Assembly (NCBI GenBank): GCA_900540335.1
Contig: UQFC01000015.1
Span: 1 to 37,777 of the forward strand
Source of the DNA: an uncultured Clostridium sp.
GTDB lineage: Bacteria > Bacillota > Clostridia > Lachnospirales > Lachnospiraceae
Direction of reading: 5' to 3'
Length of the DNA stretch: 37,777 nt
The notes beneath the pieces were generated by a model. That model was not told where the DNA came from. It did no database searches and saw nothing but the letters and a program-made list of their open reading frames with translations. Positions within the stretch are counted from its first letter, which is position 1. The number at the start of each line of letters is the position of its first letter. This document shows positions 7,377-15,278 of this stretch, in pieces. A program made the position numbers and the translations under genes.

Positions 7377-8908
7377 GATTCTTCCCGCCCCCAATACCGT
7401 TCCTCCAGATCCCGATATCCCACTGCCTCAACAAGATGAAGCTTCTGAATCTTATCCTGACCATCCAGATCTGCTATGGTGCGGGCTACCCGAAGCAGCT
7501 TTTGACAGCCTCTGGCACTCAGGCCAAGTCGTTGAAAGACCATCTGTAAAAATGCTTCTTCCTGATCTCCCAGACGGCAGAAGCTGCGGATTTCCCGATT
7601 CCCCATCTCACTGTTAAAAATAATTCCTGTTCCTGAAAACCGTTTTTCCTGAATCATTCTTGCCCGTTCTACTCTTTCCCGTATGGATGAAGAGGATTCG
7701 TTTACTTCCTGTCTGCGAATGTCATGATAGGAAACCGGCGCCGCCTCCACGCACAGATCAATCCGGTCCAAAAGCGGCCGTGATATTTTCCCAAGATATT
7801 TTCGTACCTGAAGGTCTGAGCAGGTACACTTCTGCCGATCCGGATAGTAGCCGCAAGGGCATGGATTCAGCGCGGCTGCCAGCATAAAATGCGCCGGAAA
7901 CTCGCAGGTTCCCTGTACTCTCGCTACAGTAACCTTTCTGTCCTCCATGGGCTGGCGAAGAATTTCCAGTGTTTTTTTCTCAAATTCCGGAAGCTCGTCA
8001 AGAAATAAAACACCTCGGGAGGCCAGAGAAATTTCACCCGGGCGGGGAATCATCCCTCCTCCTGTCAAAGCCTGTGCGCTGATCGTATGATGAGGCGCAC
8101 GAAACGGCCGTTCCCGCATCAGCGCCCTTCCCTGAGGAAGCAGTCCGCAGATGCTGTATACCTGAGATACCTCCAGCTGCTCTGCCTGCGTAAGCTCCGG
8201 CATAATCGTAGGAATTCTGCGGGCGATCATGCTCTTTCCGCTGCCGGGAGGACCAATGTACAAAATGTTATGAAATCCAGCCACAGCAACCTCCGTCGCC
8301 CGTCTCACCATCTTCTGACCATTAACCTCCGAAAAATCAACAGCATAAATGCTCTCTTCGCCGCCGTCTGTACTGCGGACAGACGGCTTTATCTGATCCG
8401 GACGGTTCAGAAGATCCACAAGCTCTCCGATACTGCGGACTTTTATAATTTCAATCTGTTCTACTGCCAGACCCTCCGCAATGTTTTCTTCTGCCAGAAA
8501 GCACCTGCTCATTCCTGCCCGGCGCATGGCCAGAACCATCGACAGAACGCCCCTCACCGGTTTGATTCTCCCGTCAAGCCCCAGTTCCCCCAGGAATGCG
8601 GAATCCTTCAAAAGTGTTGGTTCTATCACCCCGTAAGAGGCCAGAACGGCCACAGCAACCGGCAAATCACAGCCGGTTCCGTCTTTCCGCACATTGGCCG
8701 GTGAAAGGTTCACAGTTACTCTCATAGAAGGAAGGCGAAAGCCGGAATTGCGGATCCCTGTCCTGACTCTCTCCTCTGCCTCCCTGACCTCGGAAGCCAG
8801 ATATCCTACCATATGAAAAGAAGGCAGTCCCGGACTGACATCTGCCTCTACCTGTACGACATAGCCCTCCATCCCGGTAAGGCCGCCGCTGTAAACTCTG
8901 CTGAACAA
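7373..8908 (-). CDS. comM: YifB/ComM-family Mg-chelatase-like AAA ATPase
   Basis: ComM is a hexameric helicase that promotes branch migration during integration of transformed DNA. The 511-aa protein opens MFSRVYSGGLTGMEGYVVQVEADV, the family N-terminus, with a Lon-protease-like N domain, Walker A GPPGSGKS (219-226), Walker B VLFLDE (300-305), a cysteine-rich CPCGYYPDRQKCTCSD segment and the C-terminal lid. The start is a TTG at 8908, six bases after a perfect AGGAGG. The frame stays open upstream to an ATG at 9124, but those codons cross the terminator of the neighbouring gene and the promoter. It is first in the comM-dprA-topA operon. Confidence 0.93.
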   Translation of the reverse strand: MFSRVYSGGLTGMEGYVVQVEADVSPGLPSFHMVGYLASEVREAEERVRTGIRNSGFRLPSMRVTVNLSPANVRKDGTGCDLPVAVAVLASYGVIEPTLLKDSAFLGELGLDGRIKPVRGVLSMVLAMRRAGMSRCFLAEENIAEGLAVEQIEIIKVRSIGELVDLLNRPDQIKPSVRSTDGGEESIYAVDFSEVNGQKMVRRATEVAVAGFHNILYIGPPGSGKSMIARRIPTIMPELTQAEQLEVSQVYSICGLLPQGRALMRERPFRAPHHTISAQALTGGGMIPRPGEISLASRGVLFLDELPEFEKKTLEILRQPMEDRKVTVARVQGTCEFPAHFMLAAALNPCPCGYYPDRQKCTCSDLQVRKYLGKISRPLLDRIDLCVEAAPVSYHDIRRQEVNESSSSIRERVERARMIQEKRFSGTGIIFNSEMGNREIRSFCRLGDQEEAFLQMVFQRLGLSARGCQKLLRVARTIADLDGQDKIQKLHLVEAVGYRDLEERYWGREES

Positions 8909-9031
8909 TAAAACCCTCCTTGTATCCACTCTTTTATGCGGTGCTGGAGCACCTGTAATAAACGATAGTTCTATTCTTTCCATGGAAAAAGTACGAATTG
9001 TACGAAACATCAGATTGATAAAGATAGGATT

Positions 9032-9060
9032 ACTATAACCCGGACAGGGAAAATATGCAA
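9032..9060 (-). promoter_or_regulatory. sigma-A promoter of comM-dprA-topA
   Basis: Minus-strand -35 TTGCAT (9055-9060), 17-base spacer, -10 TATAGT (9032-9037). It gives a leader of about 115 bases containing the small hairpin GGTGC-TCCA-GCACC. Its position downstream of all upstream ATGs supports the TTG start of comM. Confidence 0.75.
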
Positions 9061-9075
9061 GGGAAATCGTTCGAC

Positions 9076-9119
9076 AAAAAACGCAGGGCCGTACACGCGT
9101 TTTGCGTATACAGCCCTGC
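9076..9119 (-). terminator. intrinsic terminator of the cit operon
   Basis: A 16-bp imperfect stem (9083-9098 with 9104-9119) ends in a T-run TTTTTT on the minus strand (9076-9081). It lies 37 bases after the transporter stop codon. Confidence 0.85.
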
Positions 9120-9155
9120 TGCATCTTATTTGTTCTGTTATTGTATCCCGGTCAA

Positions 9156-10460
9156 TTATTTCAGGAATGCGCCAAACAGAATACTTGCGATAATCAGTAC
9201 AATACCTCCGCCCAGACGGGAAGAAAGCTGTGCGTATGCAATCAGACCCATACGATCACAGGCACCCAGTACTGCCAGGTCTCCGGAACCACCGCGGTTT
9301 GCCATACACAGACCGGCAGTAATAGCAGAGTCGATCGGGAAGAATCCAACCAGGTATCCGACAAGAGCAGAACCGATGATTGCGCCAACTACAATAGCAA
9401 GTGCAATCACTACGTTGCCCGGGGTAATTGCCTTGGCCAGCTCAATAATGTTGGTATCAACACCTACGCCTACCATAATGATCAGAATCAGGTTTGCAGT
9501 AAAGAAGGACTGCAGTTTTTTTGCTGCTGCACGGACATTTTCCGGCACAATTCCTAATGCTGCCACCAGTGCGACAAAAATAATCATGTAGGCAAACTGA
9601 TGAATGGCAACACCGAAAATAGTCGGAAGCAGAGTCTTGGCAAACAGACGTCCCAGAGCATAAAAGCCAATCGCCAGGAAGAAAGCACCGCCCAGATCCT
9701 TCATGCCTACTGCTACTTTTTTATCTTCTGTAGCAAAATCTCCGCCTTTACGGATCAGCTGTGTTCCGTCGCCGGTCCAGCTTGTTTTCTTCTCACCAAT
9801 CTTTTTCAGGATTGCTGCAGTCAGAATTGCAAAAATATTGGCAATTGTTAAAATGGTAATTGCAAAGGAATAGTAGTTAGCGGCCGGATCGCCGGTAACT
9901 GTTTCATAAATCTGGCTTAAAGGAACTGCGCCTGCACCGTTTCCGCCGCCCATAATCGGACACACATATTTCAGCAGAATGTCAACCGGGCTGATTCCAA
10001 ACAGAAAACCTGCTGCAATGCCCAGAATGCCTGCGCCTAAAAGACCTCCGAAAATAGCCGGAATATAACCTGCAAAGGAACGAATCAGCAGCTTTCTGTC
10101 CAGAGCCAGAATGGAGCCGGTGATCAGGAAGATAATGAAGAAAGAAAGGAAATCTGCATCATCCATAATCATAATCATTCCATCTGCATACTTCTGCGGA
10201 ATCAGTTTATAGGTAAACAGAAATGCAGATACCAGGAAGGTCAGAACAAGGCCGCCTCCAATGTAGCTGTTCCAGAAAGGAATCCGTTCACCAATCTCGT
10301 TGCAGATAAGACCAATTGCAAGCATCAGTGCAAAACAGCCTGCCAGATCGGCAGAAAGAGCACCTGTTGCCGCTGCTGCAATAACAATTACTGCAATTGC
10401 TCCGGCCAGCCACCAGGGCATACCGAATGTTTTCAGAGTGAATCCTTTGTTTTCAGCCAT
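9156..10460 (-). CDS. 2-hydroxycarboxylate transporter (2HCT/CCS family, CitS-like)
   Basis: A sodium- or proton-coupled importer of citrate, malate or a related acid in the cytoplasmic membrane. The 434-aa protein has about eleven hydrophobic segments and both family reentrant-loop motifs: GGGNGAGAVPLSQ in the first half and NRGGSGDLAVLGACDRM near the C-terminus, followed by AQLSSRLGGG with the conserved substrate-binding arginine. The start at 10460 is ten bases after GGAGG; the ATG nine bases upstream is too close to the site. It is the last gene of the citD-citE-citF operon, which points to citrate. The symporter type cannot be told from sequence alone. Confidence 0.9.
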   Translation of the reverse strand: MAENKGFTLKTFGMPWWLAGAIAVIVIAAAATGALSADLAGCFALMLAIGLICNEIGERIPFWNSYIGGGLVLTFLVSAFLFTYKLIPQKYADGMIMIMDDADFLSFFIIFLITGSILALDRKLLIRSFAGYIPAIFGGLLGAGILGIAAGFLFGISPVDILLKYVCPIMGGGNGAGAVPLSQIYETVTGDPAANYYSFAITILTIANIFAILTAAILKKIGEKKTSWTGDGTQLIRKGGDFATEDKKVAVGMKDLGGAFFLAIGFYALGRLFAKTLLPTIFGVAIHQFAYMIIFVALVAALGIVPENVRAAAKKLQSFFTANLILIIMVGVGVDTNIIELAKAITPGNVVIALAIVVGAIIGSALVGYLVGFFPIDSAITAGLCMANRGGSGDLAVLGACDRMGLIAYAQLSSRLGGGIVLIIASILFGAFLK

Positions 10461-10493
10461 AAATATCATACCTCCATATATTGGTTTATCTTT

Positions 10494-10547
10494 GCTCTGC
10501 CTGCAGAGCATGTTCTATAATCACCCGGCGGTCCCCAATCCGCCGGG
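10494..10547. other. two intercistronic hairpins between citF and the transporter gene
   Basis: GCTCTGC-CT-GCAGAGC (10494-10509) and CCCGGCGG with CCGCCGGG (10524-10531, 10540-10547). Neither has a T-run on the sense strand, so they look like mRNA-processing or stability elements rather than a terminator. On the plus strand an ATAATTATTTTTTT run follows the second. Confidence 0.6.
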
Positions 10548-10575
10548 ATAATTATTTTTTTCGTGAACCTGAGAA

Positions 10576-12138
10576 TTAATCCTCAAATTCATACTCCTTA
10601 ATCTCCCGCACAACATCAATAATGCTTCCGTCACGGGCCTCGATAACACCTACAACTCTGTTACCAAACTGAACCGGATCCGGCTCGCCGACAATCGAAT
10701 ATGCAATATCGCGCAGCTCTTCGATGGTCTTTAAGGGCAGACTGGTGTCCTTCAGACAGTCAATCAGATCCTGTCTTCTCGGATTGATAGCCACACCATA
10801 GTCAGTAACTACCACATCAACCGTCTCGCCCGGTGTGGTTACTGTTGTCACGTTGGTACAGATTGCCGGAATTCTTCCCTGAAGAAGAGGCGCAATTACA
10901 ATTGTGCATTTTGCACCTGCTGCCGTATCCGGATGTCCTCCCTGGGCACCGGTAATCATGCCGTCAGATCCTACTACTACGTTGCAGTTAAAGTTTACAT
11001 CTACTTCCAGAGAAGCCAGAATGACGAAATCCAGCTGATTTACATAGGCGCCCTTATTAAAGGGATTTGCGTATTCAGAACCGGAAATCTCAATATGGTT
11101 CGGATTCTTTTTAATAGATTCAATAGCGCCAAGATCAAAGTCCTGGGTATCAACTACCTTGCGGATCAGACCCTTTTCCAGCAGATTGCAGATAGGAGTA
11201 GTAATTCCGCCAAGAGCCAGTCCCATGGTAATGCCTCTCTCCTCCATGATCTTTCCAAGAGAAATGGTAGAAGCAATGGAAGCTCCGCCAACGCCGGTCT
11301 GATAGGAAAAGCCATCCTTAAAATAAGGGGTGTTGACTACAACCTGGGTACAGTAATCTGCCATTTTCAGCTTTCTCAAATCTGTAGTCGGCTTTGCTGC
11401 ACCGGAAGCAATCTTGGCCGGATTTCCGATTTCATCTACAACAACCACATAGTCCACATCAATCATGGAAATGCTGGCCGGAATATTCGGGAAAGGAACC
11501 AGGCAGTCTGTAATTGCCACAACCTTATCTGCATACTGGGCATCCACCATCGCATAGGAAAGAACGCCGCAGTCGCTTTTGCCTCCGTTTGCTCTCATAT
11601 TGCCGCACTTGTCACAGGTAGGTGCTCCGATAAAGGAAATATCCAGATGAACCTCGCCGGATTCAATCGCACGGACACGTCCGCCGTGAGAACGCATAAT
11701 AGCAATATCACGAAGCTTTCCTGTAGAAATCGCTTCACCGATTTTGCCGCGGACACCGGAGGACTGAATTCCTACAATGGTGCCGTCCTCAATCATGGGC
11801 AGCAGAGCATCGTGGGCTTTTCCCAGAGAGCTGGCACAGATGGTCAGTCCCTTAATTCCCATTTTGTGAATTTCTTCCATTACCATAGTAACGACATAGT
11901 CACCCTCGCGGAAATGATGATGGAAGCCCAGGGTCATACCGTCCCGGATTCCACACAGCTTCAGAACCTCGGCAATAGAAGCAACCTGCTTGTCCCTGGC
12001 AGGATCTCCGTTGGCTCTTACCTTCGGGGCGCCCTTCTGATATTCTACGCCTGCATTGGCGTATGCGCCTTTAAAAATATCCTTTCCGGTGGCCTTTAAG
12101 ACCTCTTCCGGGATTTCTCTACCTACTGCATTTATCAT
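10576..12138 (-). CDS. citF: citrate lyase alpha subunit (citrate:ACP transferase)
   Basis: CitF exchanges the acetyl group on the acyl-carrier subunit for citrate, the first step of citrate cleavage. The 520-aa product has the family opening NAVGREIPEEVLK, SFHHHF-like GFHHHFREGDYV (71-82), IRSHGGR-like MRSHGGRVRAIE, and the C-terminal INPRRQDL motif. Length matches known CitF. The start at 12138 lies one base after the citE stop, eight bases from GGGGG. Compared with the paralogue at 13525-15084 it carries an extra CDKCG pair (C175, C178). It is third in the operon after citD and citE. Confidence 0.95.
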   Translation of the reverse strand: MINAVGREIPEEVLKATGKDIFKGAYANAGVEYQKGAPKVRANGDPARDKQVASIAEVLKLCGIRDGMTLGFHHHFREGDYVVTMVMEEIHKMGIKGLTICASSLGKAHDALLPMIEDGTIVGIQSSGVRGKIGEAISTGKLRDIAIMRSHGGRVRAIESGEVHLDISFIGAPTCDKCGNMRANGGKSDCGVLSYAMVDAQYADKVVAITDCLVPFPNIPASISMIDVDYVVVVDEIGNPAKIASGAAKPTTDLRKLKMADYCTQVVVNTPYFKDGFSYQTGVGGASIASTISLGKIMEERGITMGLALGGITTPICNLLEKGLIRKVVDTQDFDLGAIESIKKNPNHIEISGSEYANPFNKGAYVNQLDFVILASLEVDVNFNCNVVVGSDGMITGAQGGHPDTAAGAKCTIVIAPLLQGRIPAICTNVTTVTTPGETVDVVVTDYGVAINPRRQDLIDCLKDTSLPLKTIEELRDIAYSIVGEPDPVQFGNRVVGVIEARDGSIIDVVREIKEYEFED

Positions 12139-12139
12139 T

Positions 12140-13042
12140 TTACAGTTCCCCCTCATATACGCCTGATGCTTTGGCCAGAGCAATGGTTCTCTTTGCTCCG
12201 TCATAGAAAGCGATATCAATCATCTTGCCGTCTACGGTAAATACGCCGATACCCATAGCTTTCTTTTCTTCGATTTCCTTTACTACCTTTTCCGCAAAAA
12301 TGATTTCCTTCTGAGTTGGAGTAAATACTTTATGTACTACATCAATCTGACGGGGATTAACCAGAGACTTTCCGTCAAAGCCCATCATCTTAATCATTTT
12401 TACTTCTTCCTCAAATACATCCATTGCATCCAGATTGGTAAATACGGTATCCCAGCACTGTACTCCGGCTGCTCTTGCTGCCATAATCATGTGCTGTCTT
12501 GCTCCCTGCAGCTCCACTCCGGTTCCGGTAATTACGGTCTGCAGATCCTTGGTGTAATCTCCTCCGGAAAGTGCAATACCAATCAGACGATCGGAGGACT
12601 CACATACCTCCAGGGCATTCAGCACACCGCGGCAGGATTCCAGGGCGGCCATCAGAAGCATGGAACCTTCCGGTCTTCCGAATTCTCTTTCTGCAGCCAG
12701 CACATGCTCTTCTACTGTGCGCACATCCTGAGCGGATTCCGTCTTTGCAATACGGATGACGTCGGCTCCGCCTGCCACGCAGACGCGAATATCCTCTTTC
12801 CAGTGAGGAGTGTCCAGACCATTGATACGGACAACACGTTCTACGCCTCTGTAATCAATCTCCTGTAACGCATGATACAGAGAATAGCGGGCAGCGTCTT
12901 TCTGATTTTCTGCTACCGCATCCTCCAGATCCAGCATAATGGAATCAGGACGATAAATATAAGGGTCTTTAATCAGGCCCGGCTTCTGACAGTTTAAAAA
13001 CATCATGGAGCGTCTTAATCTTTTTTTATTGGGATGACTCAT
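12140..13042 (-). CDS. citE: citrate lyase beta subunit (citryl-ACP lyase)
   Basis: CitE cleaves citryl-ACP to oxaloacetate and acetyl-ACP. The 300-aa protein is a TIM barrel of the HpcH/CitE family: RRSMMFLNCQKPGLI near the start, the metal-binding DLEDAV, RINGLDTP and a later ESCRGVLNA segment with the conserved acidic residue. The start overlaps the citD stop as ATGA and is preceded by GGGGAGGT, so translation is coupled. CitE-like proteins also occur as stand-alone malyl- or citramalyl-CoA lyases, but the fixed citD-citE-citF order makes the citrate lyase role secure. Confidence 0.95.
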   Translation of the reverse strand: MSHPNKKRLRRSMMFLNCQKPGLIKDPYIYRPDSIMLDLEDAVAENQKDAARYSLYHALQEIDYRGVERVVRINGLDTPHWKEDIRVCVAGGADVIRIAKTESAQDVRTVEEHVLAAEREFGRPEGSMLLMAALESCRGVLNALEVCESSDRLIGIALSGGDYTKDLQTVITGTGVELQGARQHMIMAARAAGVQCWDTVFTNLDAMDVFEEEVKMIKMMGFDGKSLVNPRQIDVVHKVFTPTQKEIIFAEKVVKEIEEKKAMGIGVFTVDGKMIDIAFYDGAKRTIALAKASGVYEGEL

Positions 13043-13335
13043 CTGATTACACCTCCCCACGGAAGATTTTCAGTAATATCATTGGAACGGTATACTGCGC
13101 ATTCCACACGCGCTTTTAAGGTACAGTCCAGTGCACCCTTATCTACCACAGTCACCTTTGCATTTTTAACATCCAGACGATCTAACGTCTCGAGAATTGT
13201 TGCTTTAATCTGTTTTCCGAACTGATGAATCACACTGCTTTCGATGGAAAGCTCAATGCCATTGCCCGGTTCTACGGTTACCTGAGCATCACTGGATTCC
13301 AGCGTGCCTGCCATAGCAGCTTTCTTAACTTCCAT
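13039..13335 (-). CDS. citD: citrate lyase gamma subunit (acyl carrier protein)
   Basis: CitD is the carrier that holds the phosphoribosyl-dephospho-CoA arm of citrate lyase. The 98-aa product has GTLESSDAQV, with S14 at the position that carries the prosthetic group in characterised CitD, and a conserved DKGALDCTLKARVECAVYRS segment. The start at 13335 is six bases after AGGAGG; an ATG 27 bases upstream lies before the site. It is first in the operon, with a good promoter. The genes that make and attach its cofactor (citX, citG) and the ligase citC are not seen here. Confidence 0.95.
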   Translation of the reverse strand: MEVKKAAMAGTLESSDAQVTVEPGNGIELSIESSVIHQFGKQIKATILETLDRLDVKNAKVTVVDKGALDCTLKARVECAVYRSNDITENLPWGGVIR

Positions 13336-13414
13336 TTTCTTCCTCCTTTTGTCCAAAGACAAGTTATGCCTGAATCAGCGGAGAAGAACGATCTCCGTCA
13401 TTTCAACTGAATTC

Positions 13415-13443
13415 AGTGTATCATTTCAAATACAATTGTGCAA
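13415..13443 (-). promoter_or_regulatory. promoter of citD-citE-citF-transporter operon
   Basis: Minus-strand -35 TTGCAC (13438-13443), 17-base spacer, -10 TACACT (13415-13420). An imperfect dyad CATA-ATGATA-TATG lies directly upstream, about where a LysR activator would bind (inference). Confidence 0.65.
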
Positions 13444-13524
13444 ATACATATATCATTATGCTGATTATAGTTTTTTTATTATGTCTTTCTGATTTTTTTA
13501 TGATTTTCCGTTTCTTTTATCACT

Positions 13525-15084
13525 TTATTCAAATTGATACGGCTTTATTTTCCTCACCACATCAAGAATGGTTCCGTCACGGCTTTCGATAATTCCCACG
13601 ACCTGATCCTCAAACTGAATCTCCTCCGGATGGCCTGCAATGGAATAGGCAGTATCCCTCAATTCCTCTATGGTTTTTATGGGCAGACCGGAATTTTTAT
13701 AGGCTTCTATCAGATCCGTTCTCCTGGGATTGATGGCAATTCCGTAATCTGTTACAACCACGTCCACCACTTCCCCCGGCGTTACAACCGTCACCACACG
13801 GTCACAGATTGTGGGAATCCTGCCCCGTACCAGAGGCGCTACAATGATAGAACAGTTGGCTCCGGCAGAAGTATCGGGATGACCTCCGGGCGCTCCCCGG
13901 ACAATACCATCTGAGCCGGTTACCACATTTACATTGAAATCCACATCTACCTCCAGCGCACCCAGGATGACAAAATCCAGCTGGTTGACAAAGGCCCCTT
14001 TATTCATGGGATTGGCATATTCTGAAGTGGAAATTTCATAATGATTGGGGTTCTTTTTTATGGATTCAATGGCTCCCTGATCAAAATCCTGGGCATCTAC
14101 AATCGTGCGCACCAGACCTGCTTCAAGAAGATCACAGATAGGCTTTGTGATTCCTCCAATGGCAAAGCCCATCCGGATTCCCCTTTCTTCCATAATCGGC
14201 CGGAGCATGGTATTTACTGCCAGAGAGGCTCCTCCCGCCCCGGTCTGAAAGGAAAATCCGTCTTTAAAATAAGGGGAGCCGGCAATGATTCTGGTGCAGT
14301 AATCTGCCATCATCAGTTCCCTCACATCCTTTGTCATCCGCACTGCATTGCTGACAATTTTAGCCGGATTTCCAATGGCATCAACCACGCAGACGCAGTC
14401 TACATCAACCATGGAAATGCTGGGTGGGAAGTTTGGCGCAGAAACAAGGCAGTCCGTAATAACCACCACTTTGTCTGCATATTTCGCATCTGCCATAGAG
14501 TAGGACAAAACACCGCAGTCGCTTTTTCCGCCTGTACCCCGGGCATTGCCGTACTCGTCTGAAGTAGGCGCTCCGATAAAGGCAATATCAATATGCACAT
14601 TCCCCTCTTCAATGGCTCTTACACGCCCTCCGTGGGAACGGATAATGGCCGGATTTTTCAGCTTTCCGTGGGAAATTGCTTCTCCAATTCTGCCCCGGAC
14701 GCCGGAGGACTGGATCCCTGTTACAATGCCCTGTTCAATCATATCTGCCACAGGATTGTGGGCCGCGCCCAGGGAGCTGGCACAGATGGTAATGTCACGG
14801 ATTCCCATGGCAGCAACCTCTTCCATGACCATGTTTACCACATAATCTCCGTCCCGGAAATGGTGATGGAAAGACAGCACCATTCCATCCCGGATGCCGC
14901 ACCGCTCCAGGGCCTCGCGGATCGAGCCGGTCAGCTTACTCTGGCCTGGTCTGACAAAGCCTCTGACTGCAGGCGCCGCTTTTTGATAGGTCTGCTGATC
15001 TCTGGCATAGGCTCCGGCGTATCCTGTTTTTTTGTACCTTTCCAGAATTGCGTCGGGAATTTCCCGGCCTGCTGCATTTTTCAT
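13525..15084 (-). CDS. citF: second citrate lyase alpha subunit (CitF paralogue)
   Basis: A full-length (519 aa) CitF that aligns end to end with the operon copy, sharing the N-terminal GREIPDAIL, FHHHFRDGDYV, SHGGRVRAIE, GKSDCGVLSYSM, QTGAGGAS and INPRRTDL blocks. It differs by having SDEYGN where the other has CDKCGN. The start at 15084 is eight bases after AGGAGG; the upstream frame extension to 15189 enters the LysR intergenic region. It stands apart from citD (190 bases) and is divergent from lysR. No broken motif is visible, so it should be active. It may be an alternative transferase for another substrate or condition; that is inference. Confidence 0.92.
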   Translation of the reverse strand: MKNAAGREIPDAILERYKKTGYAGAYARDQQTYQKAAPAVRGFVRPGQSKLTGSIREALERCGIRDGMVLSFHHHFRDGDYVVNMVMEEVAAMGIRDITICASSLGAAHNPVADMIEQGIVTGIQSSGVRGRIGEAISHGKLKNPAIIRSHGGRVRAIEEGNVHIDIAFIGAPTSDEYGNARGTGGKSDCGVLSYSMADAKYADKVVVITDCLVSAPNFPPSISMVDVDCVCVVDAIGNPAKIVSNAVRMTKDVRELMMADYCTRIIAGSPYFKDGFSFQTGAGGASLAVNTMLRPIMEERGIRMGFAIGGITKPICDLLEAGLVRTIVDAQDFDQGAIESIKKNPNHYEISTSEYANPMNKGAFVNQLDFVILGALEVDVDFNVNVVTGSDGIVRGAPGGHPDTSAGANCSIIVAPLVRGRIPTICDRVVTVVTPGEVVDVVVTDYGIAINPRRTDLIEAYKNSGLPIKTIEELRDTAYSIAGHPEEIQFEDQVVGIIESRDGTILDVVRKIKPYQFE

Positions 15085-15220
15085 AAAATCTGCCTCCTTT
15101 TCTTCTTTATATTTTCTTTTCATCTTGTTTTTACCCGGATTTTTCTGCAAAATATACAAACGATTCCCCATTTTCTGCATTGAATTCATACTATTTTTAT
15201 GGTATCATACGTTTAGTCAC

Positions 15221-15252
15221 ATAGCTAATACGATTCTTTCTATACTAGCTAT
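15221..15252. promoter_or_regulatory. dyad between citF paralogue and lysR, probable LysR operator
   Basis: ATAGCTA (15221-15227) faces TAGCTAT (15246-15252) across 18 bases, partly extended by AATA/TATA. It sits in the 194-base gap between divergent genes, 27 bases before the lysR start. LysR proteins usually bind such interrupted dyads and regulate both flanking genes. The citF-side promoter near it is poor (-10-like TACCAT, no good -35), as expected for an activated promoter. Confidence 0.55.
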
Positions 15253-15278
15253 AACTTTTTAATTATGGGGGATTTTCA

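Noticed and set aside
10933..12099. 388-aa open frame on the plus strand opposite citF
   Set aside because: It is fully antisense to a clear CitF, is rich in Asn/His/Ser/Ile typical of reverse-frame translation, and has no ribosome binding site or family match.
14400..14845. Frameshift or internal gene inside the second citF
   Set aside because: Short overlapping frames exist on both strands, but the main 519-codon frame is intact with all motifs in order.
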